From contig NZ_QLIX01000011.1 of assembly GCF_003258945.1 (NCBI RefSeq), positions 62,001 to 126,000 on the forward strand: a stretch of 64,000 bases of DNA, in the 5' to 3' direction. The stretch is from Roseicella frigidaeris (GTDB lineage Bacteria; Pseudomonadota; Alphaproteobacteria; Acetobacterales; Acetobacteraceae). Shown piece by piece: positions 17,901-25,800 of this stretch. A program made the position numbers and the translations under genes. The notes under the pieces are model-generated. The model made no database searches and had not been told where the DNA came from. It saw only the letters and a list, made by a program, of their open reading frames with translations. Within the stretch, counting starts at the first letter, position 1. Each line of letters starts with the position of its first letter.

Positions 17901-18100
17901 TGCCTGGCGGCATGAACGGGCGGCAGCTGGCGGATGCGGCGCGGCTGCACCGGCCCGGGCTGCGGGTGCTGTTCATCACCGGCTATGCCGAGCAGGCGGT
18001 CCTCGGCACCGACCCGCTGGAGCCGGGGCTGCAGGTCATGACCAAGCCCTTCACCACCGAGGCGCTGGTGCAGCGCATCCGGGCGATGCTCGGCGGCTGA
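14939..18100 (+). CDS. Hybrid sensor histidine kinase: GAF, four PAS, HisKA, HATPase, receiver
   Basis: A 1053-residue soluble hybrid kinase. Order: GAF-like domain (about 20-150), four PAS domains (about 160-280, 300-420, 425-545, 565-670), dimerisation/phosphoacceptor domain with His691 in [11 protein letters not shown], ATPase domain with the N box [11 protein letters not shown] and G boxes DTGTGM and [10 protein letters not shown], and a receiver with VVDDEP and phosphoacceptor Asp985 in [11 protein letters not shown]. No membrane segment is visible, so it senses cytoplasmic cues, possibly light, redox or ligands through GAF/PAS. The H-box type is that of the blue-light/PAS hybrid kinases common in rhizobia and acetic-acid-bacterium relatives. 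No cognate regulator is adjacent. GTG at 14900 is an alternative start adding 13 residues. Confidence 0.9.
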   Translation: MTEPPDAVPGPRPAEAAFADIPRLAAALLGAPMALLRRADGPDEAALATFGPLPAEAAEAIARGWPGPPEAGGLVVPDAAAEPRLAADPLVAGPPGLRFYAGLPVCSEGRVVGLLCVLDTAPRPGGLDPGQRDLLRALARQAGLQVALRQALAQRDQADALRQQTLASAVDTAIVATDLEGRITGWNAGAERLFGWSEPEAVGQPMAILFTPEDRAAQLPAAEMQASRRHGRTGESRWHQRKDGSRFWAGAEMLPLRDDAGAQIGFLKVLSDRTRQRRSGDVAEAINERYRLAQRATRDAIWDWDLTNNAVRWNEALASAYGWAPSAVEPTGAWWLATIHPEDRARIDRSIHAVIEGGGTSWSGEYRFRRADDSYAAVLDRGYVIRDGDGKPIRMIGAMFDRSALERADAALRERDDRLRLATAAAGIGTFDYRVPEDLLNWDDRCRALFGLPPGAPVSYEGTFLAGLHPEDRARADAAVRAALDPAGSGQFSCEYRTIGIEDGIERWVFANGETHFERGAPVRLIGTVLDITDRKRAEAVLQAMNTGLEQLVENRTRERDRIWTVSNDLLAIWGRDGRAKAVNPAWTKDLGHPPEALAGLLYTDLAHPDDLPALQAAWQRLLAGEAVRGLDLRLRHQDGSYRSHSWTCIPEGEEIYATGHNVTEQRALEAQLRQSQKMEAVGQLTGGIAHDFNNLLTGITGALELLNRRLQEGRFAETGRYITTAQGAARRAAALTHRLLAFSRRQTLDPRPTEVNRLIAGMEELIRRSIGPAITLTVVGAPRLWPTLVDPNQLENALLNLCINARDAMPGGGRLTIETANLRLDGRSARERDLPPGPYVTIAVTDTGTGMAPEVAARAFDPFFTTKPLGQGTGLGLSMIYGFARQSGGQARIQSELGRGTTMRLYLPRHYGEAETVEPAPGRPAAAPAGAGETVLVVDDEPTVRTFAGEVLRDIGYAVLEAGDAAAGLALLRSPARIDLLVTDVGLPGGMNGRQLADAARLHRPGLRVLFITGYAEQAVLGTDPLEPGLQVMTKPFTTEALVQRIRAMLGG

Positions 18101-18165
18101 GGCCGGCCCGCCGGCCGCGGCGGGACATCCCCCCAACGACCTCGCATCGGCCGCCGCCGCGACCG

Positions 18166-18200
18166 GGCGCCTCTCGGTGACGCCACCTCAAGCGATCACC
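18166..18200 (-). repeat. Interspersed repeat family 2, diverged copy F
   Basis: Reading on the minus strand, GGGTGATCGCTTGAGGTGG followed by TCACCGAGAGGCG resembles the family 2 sequence GAGCGTGATCGCCTG to CCGAAGGCGTG at 40313-40359 and 19097-19143. The match is partial with a one-base gap. It sits immediately beside the family 1 hairpin copy B. Confidence 0.45.
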
Positions 18201-18206
18201 CGGCTG

Positions 18207-18253
18207 GAGCAGATCCCGATCGGGTGGGCTCACCCGATCGGGTGAAGATGTCC
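18207..18253 (+). repeat. Palindromic repeat family 1, copy B (12-bp stem, GGCT loop)
   Basis: Left arm CCCGATCGGGTG (18215-18226), loop GGCT, right arm CACCCGATCGGG (18231-18242), preceded by GAGCAGAT and followed by TGAAGATG. Flanks and dimensions match copies A and C while the arm sequence differs. It lies between the hybrid kinase gene and the convergent methyltransferase gene. Confidence 0.8.
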
Positions 18254-18330
18254 TGAAAACAATGATCCAGGGTGCTTCCCCCGAACCGGTGTCCAGGGGA
18301 GGCACCCTGGCGGCAGGCGGGGCCGCGCCG

Positions 18331-18960
18331 CTACGCCTCCCATCCCGCCGGCAGGAAGCGGCTGACCTCGATGCCGCTGCCGACCGGCAACAGCACGCTG
18401 CGCATGCCGGGCTTGGCGCGCACCGCCTCGCCATAGCGCCGCACATCGGCATTGCCCGGGCGGATCATGTTGTCGGCGACCACGATCGCGCCGGGATTGA
18501 GCCGCGGGTAGAAGGCCTCGAGGCAGGGCAGGTAGAGGTCCTTCCAGAGATCGACGAGCACGAAATCGACCTTGCCCGGCAGGGCCTGGATCATCGCCAC
18601 CGCATCGCCGACCAGGAACTCGACATGCGCCGCGAGCCCGGCCTTCTCCGCCATCTCGCGCGCGAAGGCGGATTTGTAGGCGTGCAGCTCCATGGTGACG
18701 AGGCGGCCGCCGGTGGCGCGCGCCGCCTCGGCGAGCCAGAGGCCGGAATAGCCGAAGGAGGTGCCGAGCTCGAGGATGGTCGGCGCCGCGAGGCTGCGGG
18801 CGAGGATGTTGAGCAGCCGCCCGGTCTCCGGCCCGACGGCGCGCATCCGCATGTCCTGGCCGCCGTCGCGGCCGCCGGGCGGCATCGCGCGCGGGGCGGC
18901 GCGTTCGGCGCGGATCATCGCCTCGTAGGTCTCGAGGACGGCAGTGACGGCCTGGTCCAT
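18331..18960 (-). CDS. Class I SAM-dependent O-methyltransferase
   Basis: A 209-residue methyltransferase of the catechol-type O-methyltransferase (Methyltransf_3/24) group. The SAM motif ILELGTSFGYSGLWLA is at about residues 62-77, the acidic ribose-binding residue in VTMELHAYK near 90, and the metal/active-site region in VDFVLVDLWKDLYLP near 130. It methylates a small hydroxylated molecule with SAM as donor, presumably in the cytoplasm. The acceptor cannot be inferred; no neighbouring biosynthetic genes are present. ATG 18960 is the only reasonable start. Confidence 0.88.
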   Translation of the reverse strand: MDQAVTAVLETYEAMIRAERAAPRAMPPGGRDGGQDMRMRAVGPETGRLLNILARSLAAPTILELGTSFGYSGLWLAEAARATGGRLVTMELHAYKSAFAREMAEKAGLAAHVEFLVGDAVAMIQALPGKVDFVLVDLWKDLYLPCLEAFYPRLNPGAIVVADNMIRPGNADVRRYGEAVRAKPGMRSVLLPVGSGIEVSRFLPAGWEA

Positions 18961-19045
18961 GTCCGGTTGTCCTGGTTGCGGGCCGCCAACCGGGCGCGGC
19001 GGCGCCGGCGGGCTTCGGGCGGGCCCTGGGAAGCGCGTATCAGAT

Positions 19046-19057
19046 ATATCGAGATAT
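19046..19057. promoter_or_regulatory. AT-rich dyad ATATC-GA-GATAT, candidate operator
   Basis: A 12-bp perfect dyad inside the tract ATATATCGAGATATG, about 86 bases upstream of the O-methyltransferase start. AT-rich dyads of this kind are commonly bound by PadR- or ArsR-type regulators, but no such gene is adjacent. Function is a guess from composition. Confidence 0.3.
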
Positions 19058-19096
19058 GTCTTAGAGCAAGCGAGAGCCCCGATCCCCTGGCCGTTG

Positions 19097-19143
19097 GAGC
19101 GTGATCGCCTGGGATGGACTCACCGAAGGCGTGCATCCCGCGA
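19097..19143 (+). repeat. Interspersed repeat family 2, copy E
   Basis: Starts GAGCGTGATCGCCTG and contains CCGAAGGCGTG; ungapped identity with the reverse complement of 40313-40359 is 40 of 47 positions. It lies upstream of adhC between TTAGAGCA and TGCTCTAG boundaries. Confidence 0.7.
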
Positions 19144-19370
19144 CCCAACACCGCGCTGGGCTCTGGCCCGCGAACCGGCGTGAGCGGATCCTGCTCTAGC
19201 CCCGGCCTGTCCGGGTTCCGCGCCGGGCCGCGGGCCCGATGGGACGGGGGAGGGGGCGGACCTTCCCACTACCAAGGTCGAGGGTTTCCCGCCGGCCCTT
19301 GCGGGGGCAGGATCGGCCCACACATGCCACGCGCATGTCGCCGCGCCATGGATGCAAGGGAGGGAGCCGG

Positions 19371-20507
19371 ATGAAGACGCGCGCCGCCGTCGCCTGGGAG
19401 GCCAAGAAGCCGCTCACCATCGACACCGTCGATCTGGAGGGGCCGAAGGCCGGCGAGGTGCTGGTCGAGGTCATGGCGACCGGCGTCTGCCACACCGACG
19501 CCTATACGCTGGACGGGCTGGATTCGGAGGGGCTCTTCCCCGCCATCCTCGGCCATGAGGGCGCCGGCATCGTGCGCGAGGTCGGCGCCGGCGTCACCAG
19601 CGTGAAGCCGGGCGACCACGTGATCCCGCTCTACACGCCGGAATGCCGGCAGTGCAAAACCTGCCTCAGCCAGCGCAGCAACCTCTGCACCGCGATCCGC
19701 GCCACCCAGGGCAAGGGGGTGATGCCGGACGGCACCAGCCGCTTCCACTGCGAGCCCACGGGGCGCAGCGCGCCCTCGGGCAACACCGTCTACCACTACA
19801 TGGGCTGCAGCACCTTCTCGAACTTCACCGTGCTGCCGGAGATCGCCGTGGCGAAGGTGCGCGAGGACGCCCCCTTCGACAAGATCTGCTACATCGGCTG
19901 CGGCGTGACGACGGGCATCGGCGCGGTGATCTACACCGCCAAGGTCTGGCCGGGCGCCAATGTGGTGGTCTTCGGCCTCGGCGGCATCGGGCTGAACGTG
20001 ATCCAGGGCGCCCGCATGGTGGGCGCCGACAAGATCATCGGCGTCGACATCAACCCGGCGAAGCAGGAGATGGCGCGGAAATTCGGCATGACCCACTTCG
20101 TCAACCCGAAGGAGGTCGGCAACGACAAGGTGGTGCAGGCGATCGCCGACCTGACGGATGGCGGCGCCGACTTCTCCTTCGACGCGACGGGCAACGTCAA
20201 CGTCATGCGCCAGGCGCTGGAATGCTGCCATCGCGGCTGGGGCCAGAGCATTATCATCGGCGTCGCCGAGGCGGGGCGGGAGATCGCCACGCGGCCCTTC
20301 CAGCTCGTCACCGGCCGGGTCTGGAAGGGCACCGCCTTCGGCGGCGCGCGCGGCCGCACCGACGTGCCGAAAATCGTCGACTGGTACATGGAGGGGAAGA
20401 TCAACATCGACGACCTGATCACCCACACCATGCCGCTCGAGAAGATCAACGACGCCTTCGACCTGATGCATGCGGGCCAGTCGATCCGCTCGGTGGTGAT
20501 CTTCTAG
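19371..20507 (+). CDS. adhC: S-(hydroxymethyl)glutathione dehydrogenase / class III alcohol dehydrogenase
   Basis: A 378-residue zinc-dependent class III alcohol dehydrogenase (FrmA/FlhA/GSNO reductase). It oxidises S-hydroxymethylglutathione, formed from formaldehyde and glutathione, to S-formylglutathione with NAD, and can reduce S-nitrosoglutathione. Catalytic zinc ligands lie in GVCHTD (about residue 39) and GHEGAG; the structural zinc loop is [15 protein letters not shown] near residue 96-110; the Rossmann motif is GLGGIGLNV near 200. Full length with no gap relative to the family. Strong RBS AAGGGAGGGA before ATG 19371. The next gene, fghA, starts 1 base after the stop, so both form an operon for formaldehyde oxidation. 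Confidence 0.96.
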   Translation: MKTRAAVAWEAKKPLTIDTVDLEGPKAGEVLVEVMATGVCHTDAYTLDGLDSEGLFPAILGHEGAGIVREVGAGVTSVKPGDHVIPLYTPECRQCKTCLSQRSNLCTAIRATQGKGVMPDGTSRFHCEPTGRSAPSGNTVYHYMGCSTFSNFTVLPEIAVAKVREDAPFDKICYIGCGVTTGIGAVIYTAKVWPGANVVVFGLGGIGLNVIQGARMVGADKIIGVDINPAKQEMARKFGMTHFVNPKEVGNDKVVQAIADLTDGGADFSFDATGNVNVMRQALECCHRGWGQSIIIGVAEAGREIATRPFQLVTGRVWKGTAFGGARGRTDVPKIVDWYMEGKINIDDLITHTMPLEKINDAFDLMHAGQSIRSVVIF

Positions 20508-20508
20508 C

Positions 20509-21360
20509 ATGGCGGCGGAGATCCTCTCGCGCGCCCGCTGCTTCGGCGGCGAGCAGCGCGTGCTGCGCCACCGCTCCGCCGAGACGGGGACGGAGATGCG
20601 CTTCGCCGCCTATCTGCCGCCGCAGGCGCTGGACGGGGCGACGGTGCCGGTGGTGTGGTTCCTCGCCGGGCTGACCTGCACGGAGGAGAATTTCACGGTG
20701 AAGGCCGGGGCGCAGCGCGTCGCGGCCGAGCTCGGCCTGCTGCTGGTGGCGCCCGACACCTCGCCGCGCGGCGAGGGCGTGCCGGACGACCCGGAGAAGG
20801 CCTATGACTTCGGTCTGGGCGCCGGCTTCTATGTCGATGCCACGGCGCAGCCCTGGGCGACGCATTACCGCATGCGGAGCTATATCGAGCGGGAACTGCC
20901 GGCGTTGGTCGGCGCCGAGCTGCCGGCCGATCTCGAGCAGCAGGGCATCATGGGCCATTCCATGGGCGGGCATGGCGCGCTGACCATCGCGCTGCGCAAT
21001 CCCGGGCGCTATGCCGCGGTCTCGGCCTTCGCGCCGATCTGCTCGCCGCTGCGCTGCCCCTGGGGGGAGAAGGCGCTGTCCGGCTATCTCGGCCCGGACC
21101 GTGCCGCCTGGCGCGAATATGACGCGACGGCGCTGATCGAGGACGGGGCGCGGGTGCCGGACATCCTGGTGGACCAGGGGACGGCGGACGGCTTCCTCGA
21201 GGCCCAGCTCAAGCCCGAGCTGCTGGAGGCGGCCTGCGGCAAGGCCGGCATCCCGCTGACCTTGCGGCGGCAGGAGGGGTACGACCACTCCTACTTCTTC
21301 ATCGCCAGCCTCGTGGAGGACCATCTCCGCTGGCATGCGGCCCGGCTGGCCCGGACCTAG
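20509..21360 (+). CDS. fghA: S-formylglutathione hydrolase
   Basis: A 283-residue alpha/beta hydrolase (FrmB/FghA, esterase D family) that splits S-formylglutathione into formate and glutathione. The nucleophile elbow is GHSMGGHGA (Ser about 148), the oxyanion segment is FLAGLTCTEENF near 51-62, and the catalytic Asp and His are in VDQGTADGFL and YDHSYFFIA. It begins 1 base after adhC, the usual arrangement, and completes glutathione-dependent formaldehyde oxidation. Its TAG stop is the first base triplet of a two-hairpin intergenic element. Confidence 0.96.
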   Translation: MAAEILSRARCFGGEQRVLRHRSAETGTEMRFAAYLPPQALDGATVPVVWFLAGLTCTEENFTVKAGAQRVAAELGLLLVAPDTSPRGEGVPDDPEKAYDFGLGAGFYVDATAQPWATHYRMRSYIERELPALVGAELPADLEQQGIMGHSMGGHGALTIALRNPGRYAAVSAFAPICSPLRCPWGEKALSGYLGPDRAAWREYDATALIEDGARVPDILVDQGTADGFLEAQLKPELLEAACGKAGIPLTLRRQEGYDHSYFFIASLVEDHLRWHAARLART

Positions 21361-21396
21361 GGCGCTTCCCGTGAAGGCCGGTTCACGGGAAGCGCC
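21361..21396 (+). terminator. Perfect 15-bp hairpin directly after fghA
   Basis: Left arm GGCGCTTCCCGTGAA (21361-21375), 6-base loop, right arm TTCACGGGAAGCGCC (21382-21396), starting at the base after the fghA stop codon. Likely stops or stabilises the adhC-fghA transcript; there is no T-run. Confidence 0.65.
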
Positions 21397-21410
21397 CCAG
21401 GCTCCTGTTT

Positions 21411-21463
21411 CCGGAGCATCTTCACCCGATCAGGGGAGTCCCCCTGATCGGGATCTGCTCTAG
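21411..21463 (-). repeat. Palindromic repeat family 1, copy C (12-bp stem)
   Basis: Left arm CCCGATCAGGGG (21425-21436), loop AGTC, right arm CCCCTGATCGGG (21441-21452). Read on the minus strand it has the family flanks CTAGAGCAGAT before and TGAAGATGCTCC after the hairpin. The CTAG at 21460-21463 supplies the stop codon of the convergent gene; together with the preceding hairpin the whole gap from fghA stop to that stop is structured. Confidence 0.85.
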
Positions 21464-21840
21464 GCCTCCGCCGCCCGGAAGCGGGCGAGCGTGACGGCAT
21501 CCCCGGCGAGCGCGGCGGCGATGGCGGCCTCGGCCGCCGGGGTCTCCGCCAGCGCGACGACCCGCTCGAACCAGGGACACTGGTTGCGCACCCGCGCCTG
21601 GAACAGCCGGTCCAGCGCCGCGGCAACGGGTGGGCGTCCGCCGCAACAGGCGCAGGCCGCGGCGTGCGGCAGGGCCGGGTCGAAGCTTGCCAGCGCCACG
21701 GCCCCCCGCGGCAGCGGCGGCGGCGGCGCCTCGGCCAGCACGGCAGCGCTTCCCCCGGCGGCCAGAGCCAGTTGCATCGCCGCCCTGTCCCTGGTCACGC
21801 GCACGGGAATCCGCGCATCGATTTGCCACATTTCTGCCAT
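21460..21840 (-). CDS. Small protein resembling a G3E (CobW) GTPase segment without a P-loop
   Basis: A 126-residue predicted cytoplasmic protein. Residues 63-66 form CACC, matching the CxCC metal-site motif of G3E GTPases (CobW, YjiA, ZNG1), and the following order PVAAALDRLFQ, then WFERVVAL near 90-97, then a helix and a D-V-ARFR ending at 114-122 parallels the segment of CobW-type proteins after their CxCC. The residues expected to hold the Walker A loop (about 10-25, IPVRVTRDRAA) lack GxxGxGKT. It may be a degenerate G3E paralogue or a metal-binding remnant; this is my reading of the pattern, not a database match. It is divergent from the ArsR-methyltransferase regulator and shares its operator region. 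Confidence 0.55.
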   Translation of the reverse strand: MAEMWQIDARIPVRVTRDRAAMQLALAAGGSAAVLAEAPPPPLPRGAVALASFDPALPHAAACACCGGRPPVAAALDRLFQARVRNQCPWFERVVALAETPAAEAAIAAALAGDAVTLARFRAAEA

Positions 21841-21860
21841 ACTCCAGGGCTCATGCTGGA

Positions 21861-21878
21861 CATAAGGATATCTTTATG
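21861..21878. promoter_or_regulatory. Operator palindrome CATAAGGATATCTTTATG between divergent genes
   Basis: An 18-bp palindrome centred on GATATC with a single mismatched base pair, in the 52-bp gap between the G3E-like gene (left) and the ArsR-methyltransferase gene (right). ArsR-type regulators of the methionine cycle bind AT-rich dyads upstream of themselves and met genes; position and symmetry make this the likely autoregulatory site controlling the regulator, metH and perhaps the divergent gene. Confidence 0.65.
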
Positions 21879-21892
21879 CCAGATCCAGAATC

Positions 21893-22843
21893 ATGGAAAA
21901 ATTTCTGGTCCAACTGCGCGCTGCCGCGGAGCCGACGCGGCTTCGGTTGCTGGCGCTCTGCGCGCGGGGGGCCTTCTGCGTGACCGATCTGTGCGAGGTG
22001 CTCGGCCAGTCGCAGCCGCGGCTGTCGCGCCATCTCCGGCTGCTGGTCGAGGCCGGGCTGCTGGAGCGCCTGCCGGAGGGGGCGAACGCCTATTTCCAGG
22101 TGCCCCCCGGCGCCAACCTCGTCCACCAGCTTCTCGCCCGCCTGCCGGAGGAGGACCCGCAGCTCGCCGCCGACCGGCGCCAGGCCGCCCGCCTCGCCGC
22201 CGAGCGGGCCCGCGCCGCCTCCGACAGCTTCCGCCGCCACGGCGCCGACTGGGATGAGATGCGCGCCCTCGGCCTGCCCGCCGAGGCGATCGAGGCGGCG
22301 CTGCTCGCCGCCCTGCCGGACCGCCCCGGCCGCGTGCTCGACATCGGCACCGGCACCGGCCGCCTGCTCGAGCTCCTCGCCGGCCGCGCCGAGAGCGCCC
22401 TCGGCGTCGATGCCAGCCGCGACATGCTGGCCCTCGCCCGGGCGCGGCTGACCGAGCGCGGCCTCAGCCCGCGCTGCAGCGTGCGCCAGGCCGACATGTA
22501 CCGCCTGCCGCTGCCGGATGCCTGCTTCGACCTCGTCACCCTGCAGATGGTCCTGCACTACGCCGAGGATCCGGGCGCGGCGCTGGCCGAGGCGGCGCGG
22601 GTGCTGCGGCCGGACGGGCTGCTGCTCGTCCTCGATCTCGGCCCGCACGGCAAGGTGGAGCTCGCCACCGACCACGCGCATCGCTGGCCCGGCTTCGACG
22701 ATGACGAGATGGCGCAATGGCTCGCCGCCGCCGGCTGCCTCGCCCCGCCCGCCACCGAGATCCCGGGCCGCATCGCCGTCCGCCTCTGGTCCGCCCGCCG
22801 CATCGCCGGCGCCGTCGCCGCCCAGCCTGCCCTGACCTTCTGA
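21893..22843 (+). CDS. ArsR-family regulator fused to a SAM-dependent methyltransferase domain
   Basis: A 316-residue two-domain protein. Residues 1-90 are an ArsR winged helix (EPTRLRLLALCARGAFCVTDL and SQPRLSRHLRLLVEAGLLER) without the CVC metal site. Residues about 135-270 are a class I methyltransferase fold with motif I VLDIGTGTGRLLELL and the later LDLGPHGKVEL. Proteins of this architecture next to metF/metH are known in proteobacteria and are thought to sense SAM or S-adenosylhomocysteine; whether this one methylates anything is unknown. metH begins 19 bases downstream, so both are co-transcribed, and the 21861 palindrome lies 15 bases upstream of the ATG. Confidence 0.9.
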   Translation: MEKFLVQLRAAAEPTRLRLLALCARGAFCVTDLCEVLGQSQPRLSRHLRLLVEAGLLERLPEGANAYFQVPPGANLVHQLLARLPEEDPQLAADRRQAARLAAERARAASDSFRRHGADWDEMRALGLPAEAIEAALLAALPDRPGRVLDIGTGTGRLLELLAGRAESALGVDASRDMLALARARLTERGLSPRCSVRQADMYRLPLPDACFDLVTLQMVLHYAEDPGAALAEAARVLRPDGLLLVLDLGPHGKVELATDHAHRWPGFDDDEMAQWLAAAGCLAPPATEIPGRIAVRLWSARRIAGAVAAQPALTF

Positions 22844-22862
22844 TCTCGCGGAACGCCCCCCC

Positions 22863-25800
22863 ATGGCTCGCTCCACCGCCCGTCCCCATCTGCTCGACGC
22901 CCTCCGCGACCGCGTGCTGCTCTGCGACGGCGGCATGGGCAGCCGCGTGCAGGCCCTCACCCTCGACATCGACCGGGACTATCGCGGCAAGGAGAACTGC
23001 ACCGAGGTGCTGAACCTCTCCCGCCCCGACCTCGTGCGCGAGATCCATCGCGGCTATTACGAGGCCGGCGCCGACATGGTGCTGACCAACAGCTTCGGCG
23101 GCAGCCCGGTCACCCTCGGCGAGTTCGAGCTGGAGGGCGAGGCCTTCGCCATCAACCGCATCGCCGGCGAGCTGGCGCGGGAGGCCGCCGAGAGCTTCGC
23201 CGATGGCCGCGACCGCTGGGTGATCGGCGATATCGGCCCCGGCACCAAGCTGCCCTCCCTCGGCCATATCGAGTACGACCGGCTGCAGGCGGCGCTGGAG
23301 GAGCAGTGCCGCGGCCTCATCGCCGGCGGCGTCGATGCGCTGCTGACCGAGACCAACCAGGACACGCTCTACATCAAGGCCGCCGTCAACGCCGCCAAGG
23401 CCGTGATCCGCGAGACCGGCGCCGACATCCCGATCTTCGTCCAGGTCACGGTCGAGACCACCGGCACGCTGCTGGTCGGCCCCGACATCGCCGCCGCCTC
23501 GACGGTGGTGCATGCCCTCGACGTGCCGCTGATCGGCCTCAACTGCGCCACCGGGCCGCAGGAGATGGCCGAGCATGTGCGCTGGCTGAGCCAGAACTGG
23601 CCGGGCCTGATCAGCGTGCAGCCCAATGCCGGCCTGCCCGAGCTGGTGGATGGCCGCACCCACTACCCCCTCGGTGCCGAGGAGATGGCGAGCTGGATGG
23701 AGCGCTTCGTCCGCGAGGACGGGGTGAACCTGATCGGCGGCTGCTGCGGCACCTCGACCCCGCACATCGCCGCGCTCGATGCGATGCTGCGCCGGCACGG
23801 GGCGTGGCGGCCGGCGCCGGTCGCCCGCAGGCATCACTGGGTGCCCTCCGTCGCCTCGCTCTACGGCGCCACCGCGCTGCGGCAGGAGAACGCCTATTTC
23901 TCCATCGGCGAGCGCTGCAACGCCAACGGCTCCAAGGCCTGGCGGGAGCGGCAGGCGGCGCATGACTGGGATGGCTGCGTCGCCATGGGCCGCGAGCAGG
24001 TGGGGGAGGGCTCGAACAGCCTCGACCTCTGCACCGCCTTCGTCGGCCGCGACGAGATGGCCGAGATGAACGAGGTGGTCCGCCGCTTCACCGGCAGCGT
24101 CAACGCGCCGCTGGTGATCGACAGCACCGAGACGCCGGTGATCGAGGCGGCGCTGAAGCTGCATGGCGGCAAGCCGATCATCAACTCGATCAATTTCGAG
24201 GATGGCGAGGGCCATGCCACCGACCGCCTGGTCCTGGCGAAGAAATTCGGCGCCGCGGTCATCGCGCTCACCATCGACGAGGTGGGCATGGCCAAGACCG
24301 CCGAGGACAAGCTGCGCATCGCCCGCCGGCTGGTCGATTTCGCCTGCACCCGGCACGGGCTGCCGCAGAGCGACCTGCTGATCGACCCGCTGACCTTCAC
24401 CATCGCCACCGGCAACGAGGACGACCGCAAGCTCGGCCTCTGGACGCTCGAGGGCATCCGCATGATCCGGGAGGAATTCCCGGACATCCAGATCATCCTC
24501 GGCCTGTCCAACATCAGCTTCGGCCTCAACCCCGCGGCGCGGCACGTGCTGAACAGCGTCTTCCTCGACCATGCGGTGAAGGCCGGCATGACCGGCGCCA
24601 TCGTGCATGTCTCGAAGATCAAGCCGCTGCACGCCATCCCGCCGGAGGAGGTGAAGGTCGCCGAGGACCTGATCTTCGACCGCCGCGCCGAGGGCTACGA
24701 CCCGCTGCAGCGGCTGCTGGAGATCTTCGCCGGCCGCAAGGCGGCGGATGCCGCCAAGAAGGTGAAGGCCGCGACGGTGGAGGGCCGCCTCAAGGACCGC
24801 ATCGTCGACGGCGACCGCAAGGGGCTGCACGAGGAGCTGCAGGACGCGCTCGACAAGGGCATCGCCCCGCTCGACATCATCAACACCATCCTGCTCGACG
24901 GCATGAAGGTGGTGGGCGAGCTGTTCGGCGCCGGCAAGATGCAGCTGCCCTTCGTGCTGCAATCGGCCGAGACCATGAAGGCCGCCGTCGCCTATCTCGA
25001 GCCCTTCATGGAGAAGGCGGAGGGCCAGGAGAAGGGCACCATCGTCCTCGCCACGGTGAAGGGCGACGTGCACGACATCGGCAAGAACCTGGTCGACATC
25101 ATCCTGACCAACAACGGCTACCGCGTGGTCAATCTCGGCATCAAGGTGCCGCTCGCCGACATGGTGGCGGCGGTGAAGGAGCACCGGGCGCATGCCATCG
25201 GCATGAGCGGGCTGCTGGTGAAGTCCACCGTCGTGATGCGCGAGAACCTCGAGGAGATGAGCCGCATCGGCCTCGACGTGCCGGTGCTGCTCGGCGGCGC
25301 CGCGCTCACCCGCAACTATGTCGAGGAGGATTGCGTCCGCGCCTATGCCGGCGGCGAGGCGACGGGCCGCGTCGCCTATGCCCGCGACGCCTTCGACGGG
25401 CTGCACCTGATGGACAAGGTGACGGGCAACGGCTTCGACGACTACCTCGCCGCCATCCAGCAGAAGCGCAAGGGCAAGGCGCGGAACGAGAGCCGCACCC
25501 TCGGCCAGGCCGATCCGCGCGGCTTCGCGCCGGTCGATGTCAACTACGCCCAGGAGCGCCGCCGCCGCGTCACCGCCGGCGAGCCGGTGCCCGACCCGCC
25601 CTTCTGGGGCGCGCGGGTGATCGAGGCGGCGCCGAAGGCCATCGTGCCCTTCATCAACGAGCGCAGCCTCTATCAATTCCAGTGGGGCTTCCGGAAGCAG
25701 GGCCGCAGCCTGGAGGATTTCCTCGGCTGGGCGAAGCAGGAGCTGCGGCCGGTGCTGCGGCGCATGCTGGCCTTGGCCGAGGAGCAGCAGATCCTCCGCC

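Larger units (their letters stand above)
18961..19370. other. 410-bp intergenic region with repeat copy E and an AT-rich dyad
   Basis: Divergent gap between the O-methyltransferase and adhC. Near the methyltransferase side there is an AT-rich dyad ATATC-GA-GATAT at 19046-19057, unusual in this GC-rich DNA. From about 19061 (TTAGAGCA) to 19199 (TGCTCTAG) it holds repeat material, including family 2 copy E and, at 19183-19199, GAGCGGATC directly joined to a CTGCTCTAG end like that of family 1, as if the hairpin had been lost. The last 170 bases before adhC show nothing beyond the adhC ribosome site AAGGGAGGGA. Confidence 0.6.

Noticed and set aside
14582-18136. Long antisense frame opposite the hybrid kinase (1184 codons)
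   Set aside because: Same reasoning; kinase motifs are unambiguous on the plus strand.
22844-22862. Cobalamin or SAM riboswitch before metH
   Set aside because: The gap between the regulator gene and metH is 19 bases and the promoter region upstream of the regulator is 52 bases; neither can hold a known riboswitch aptamer.
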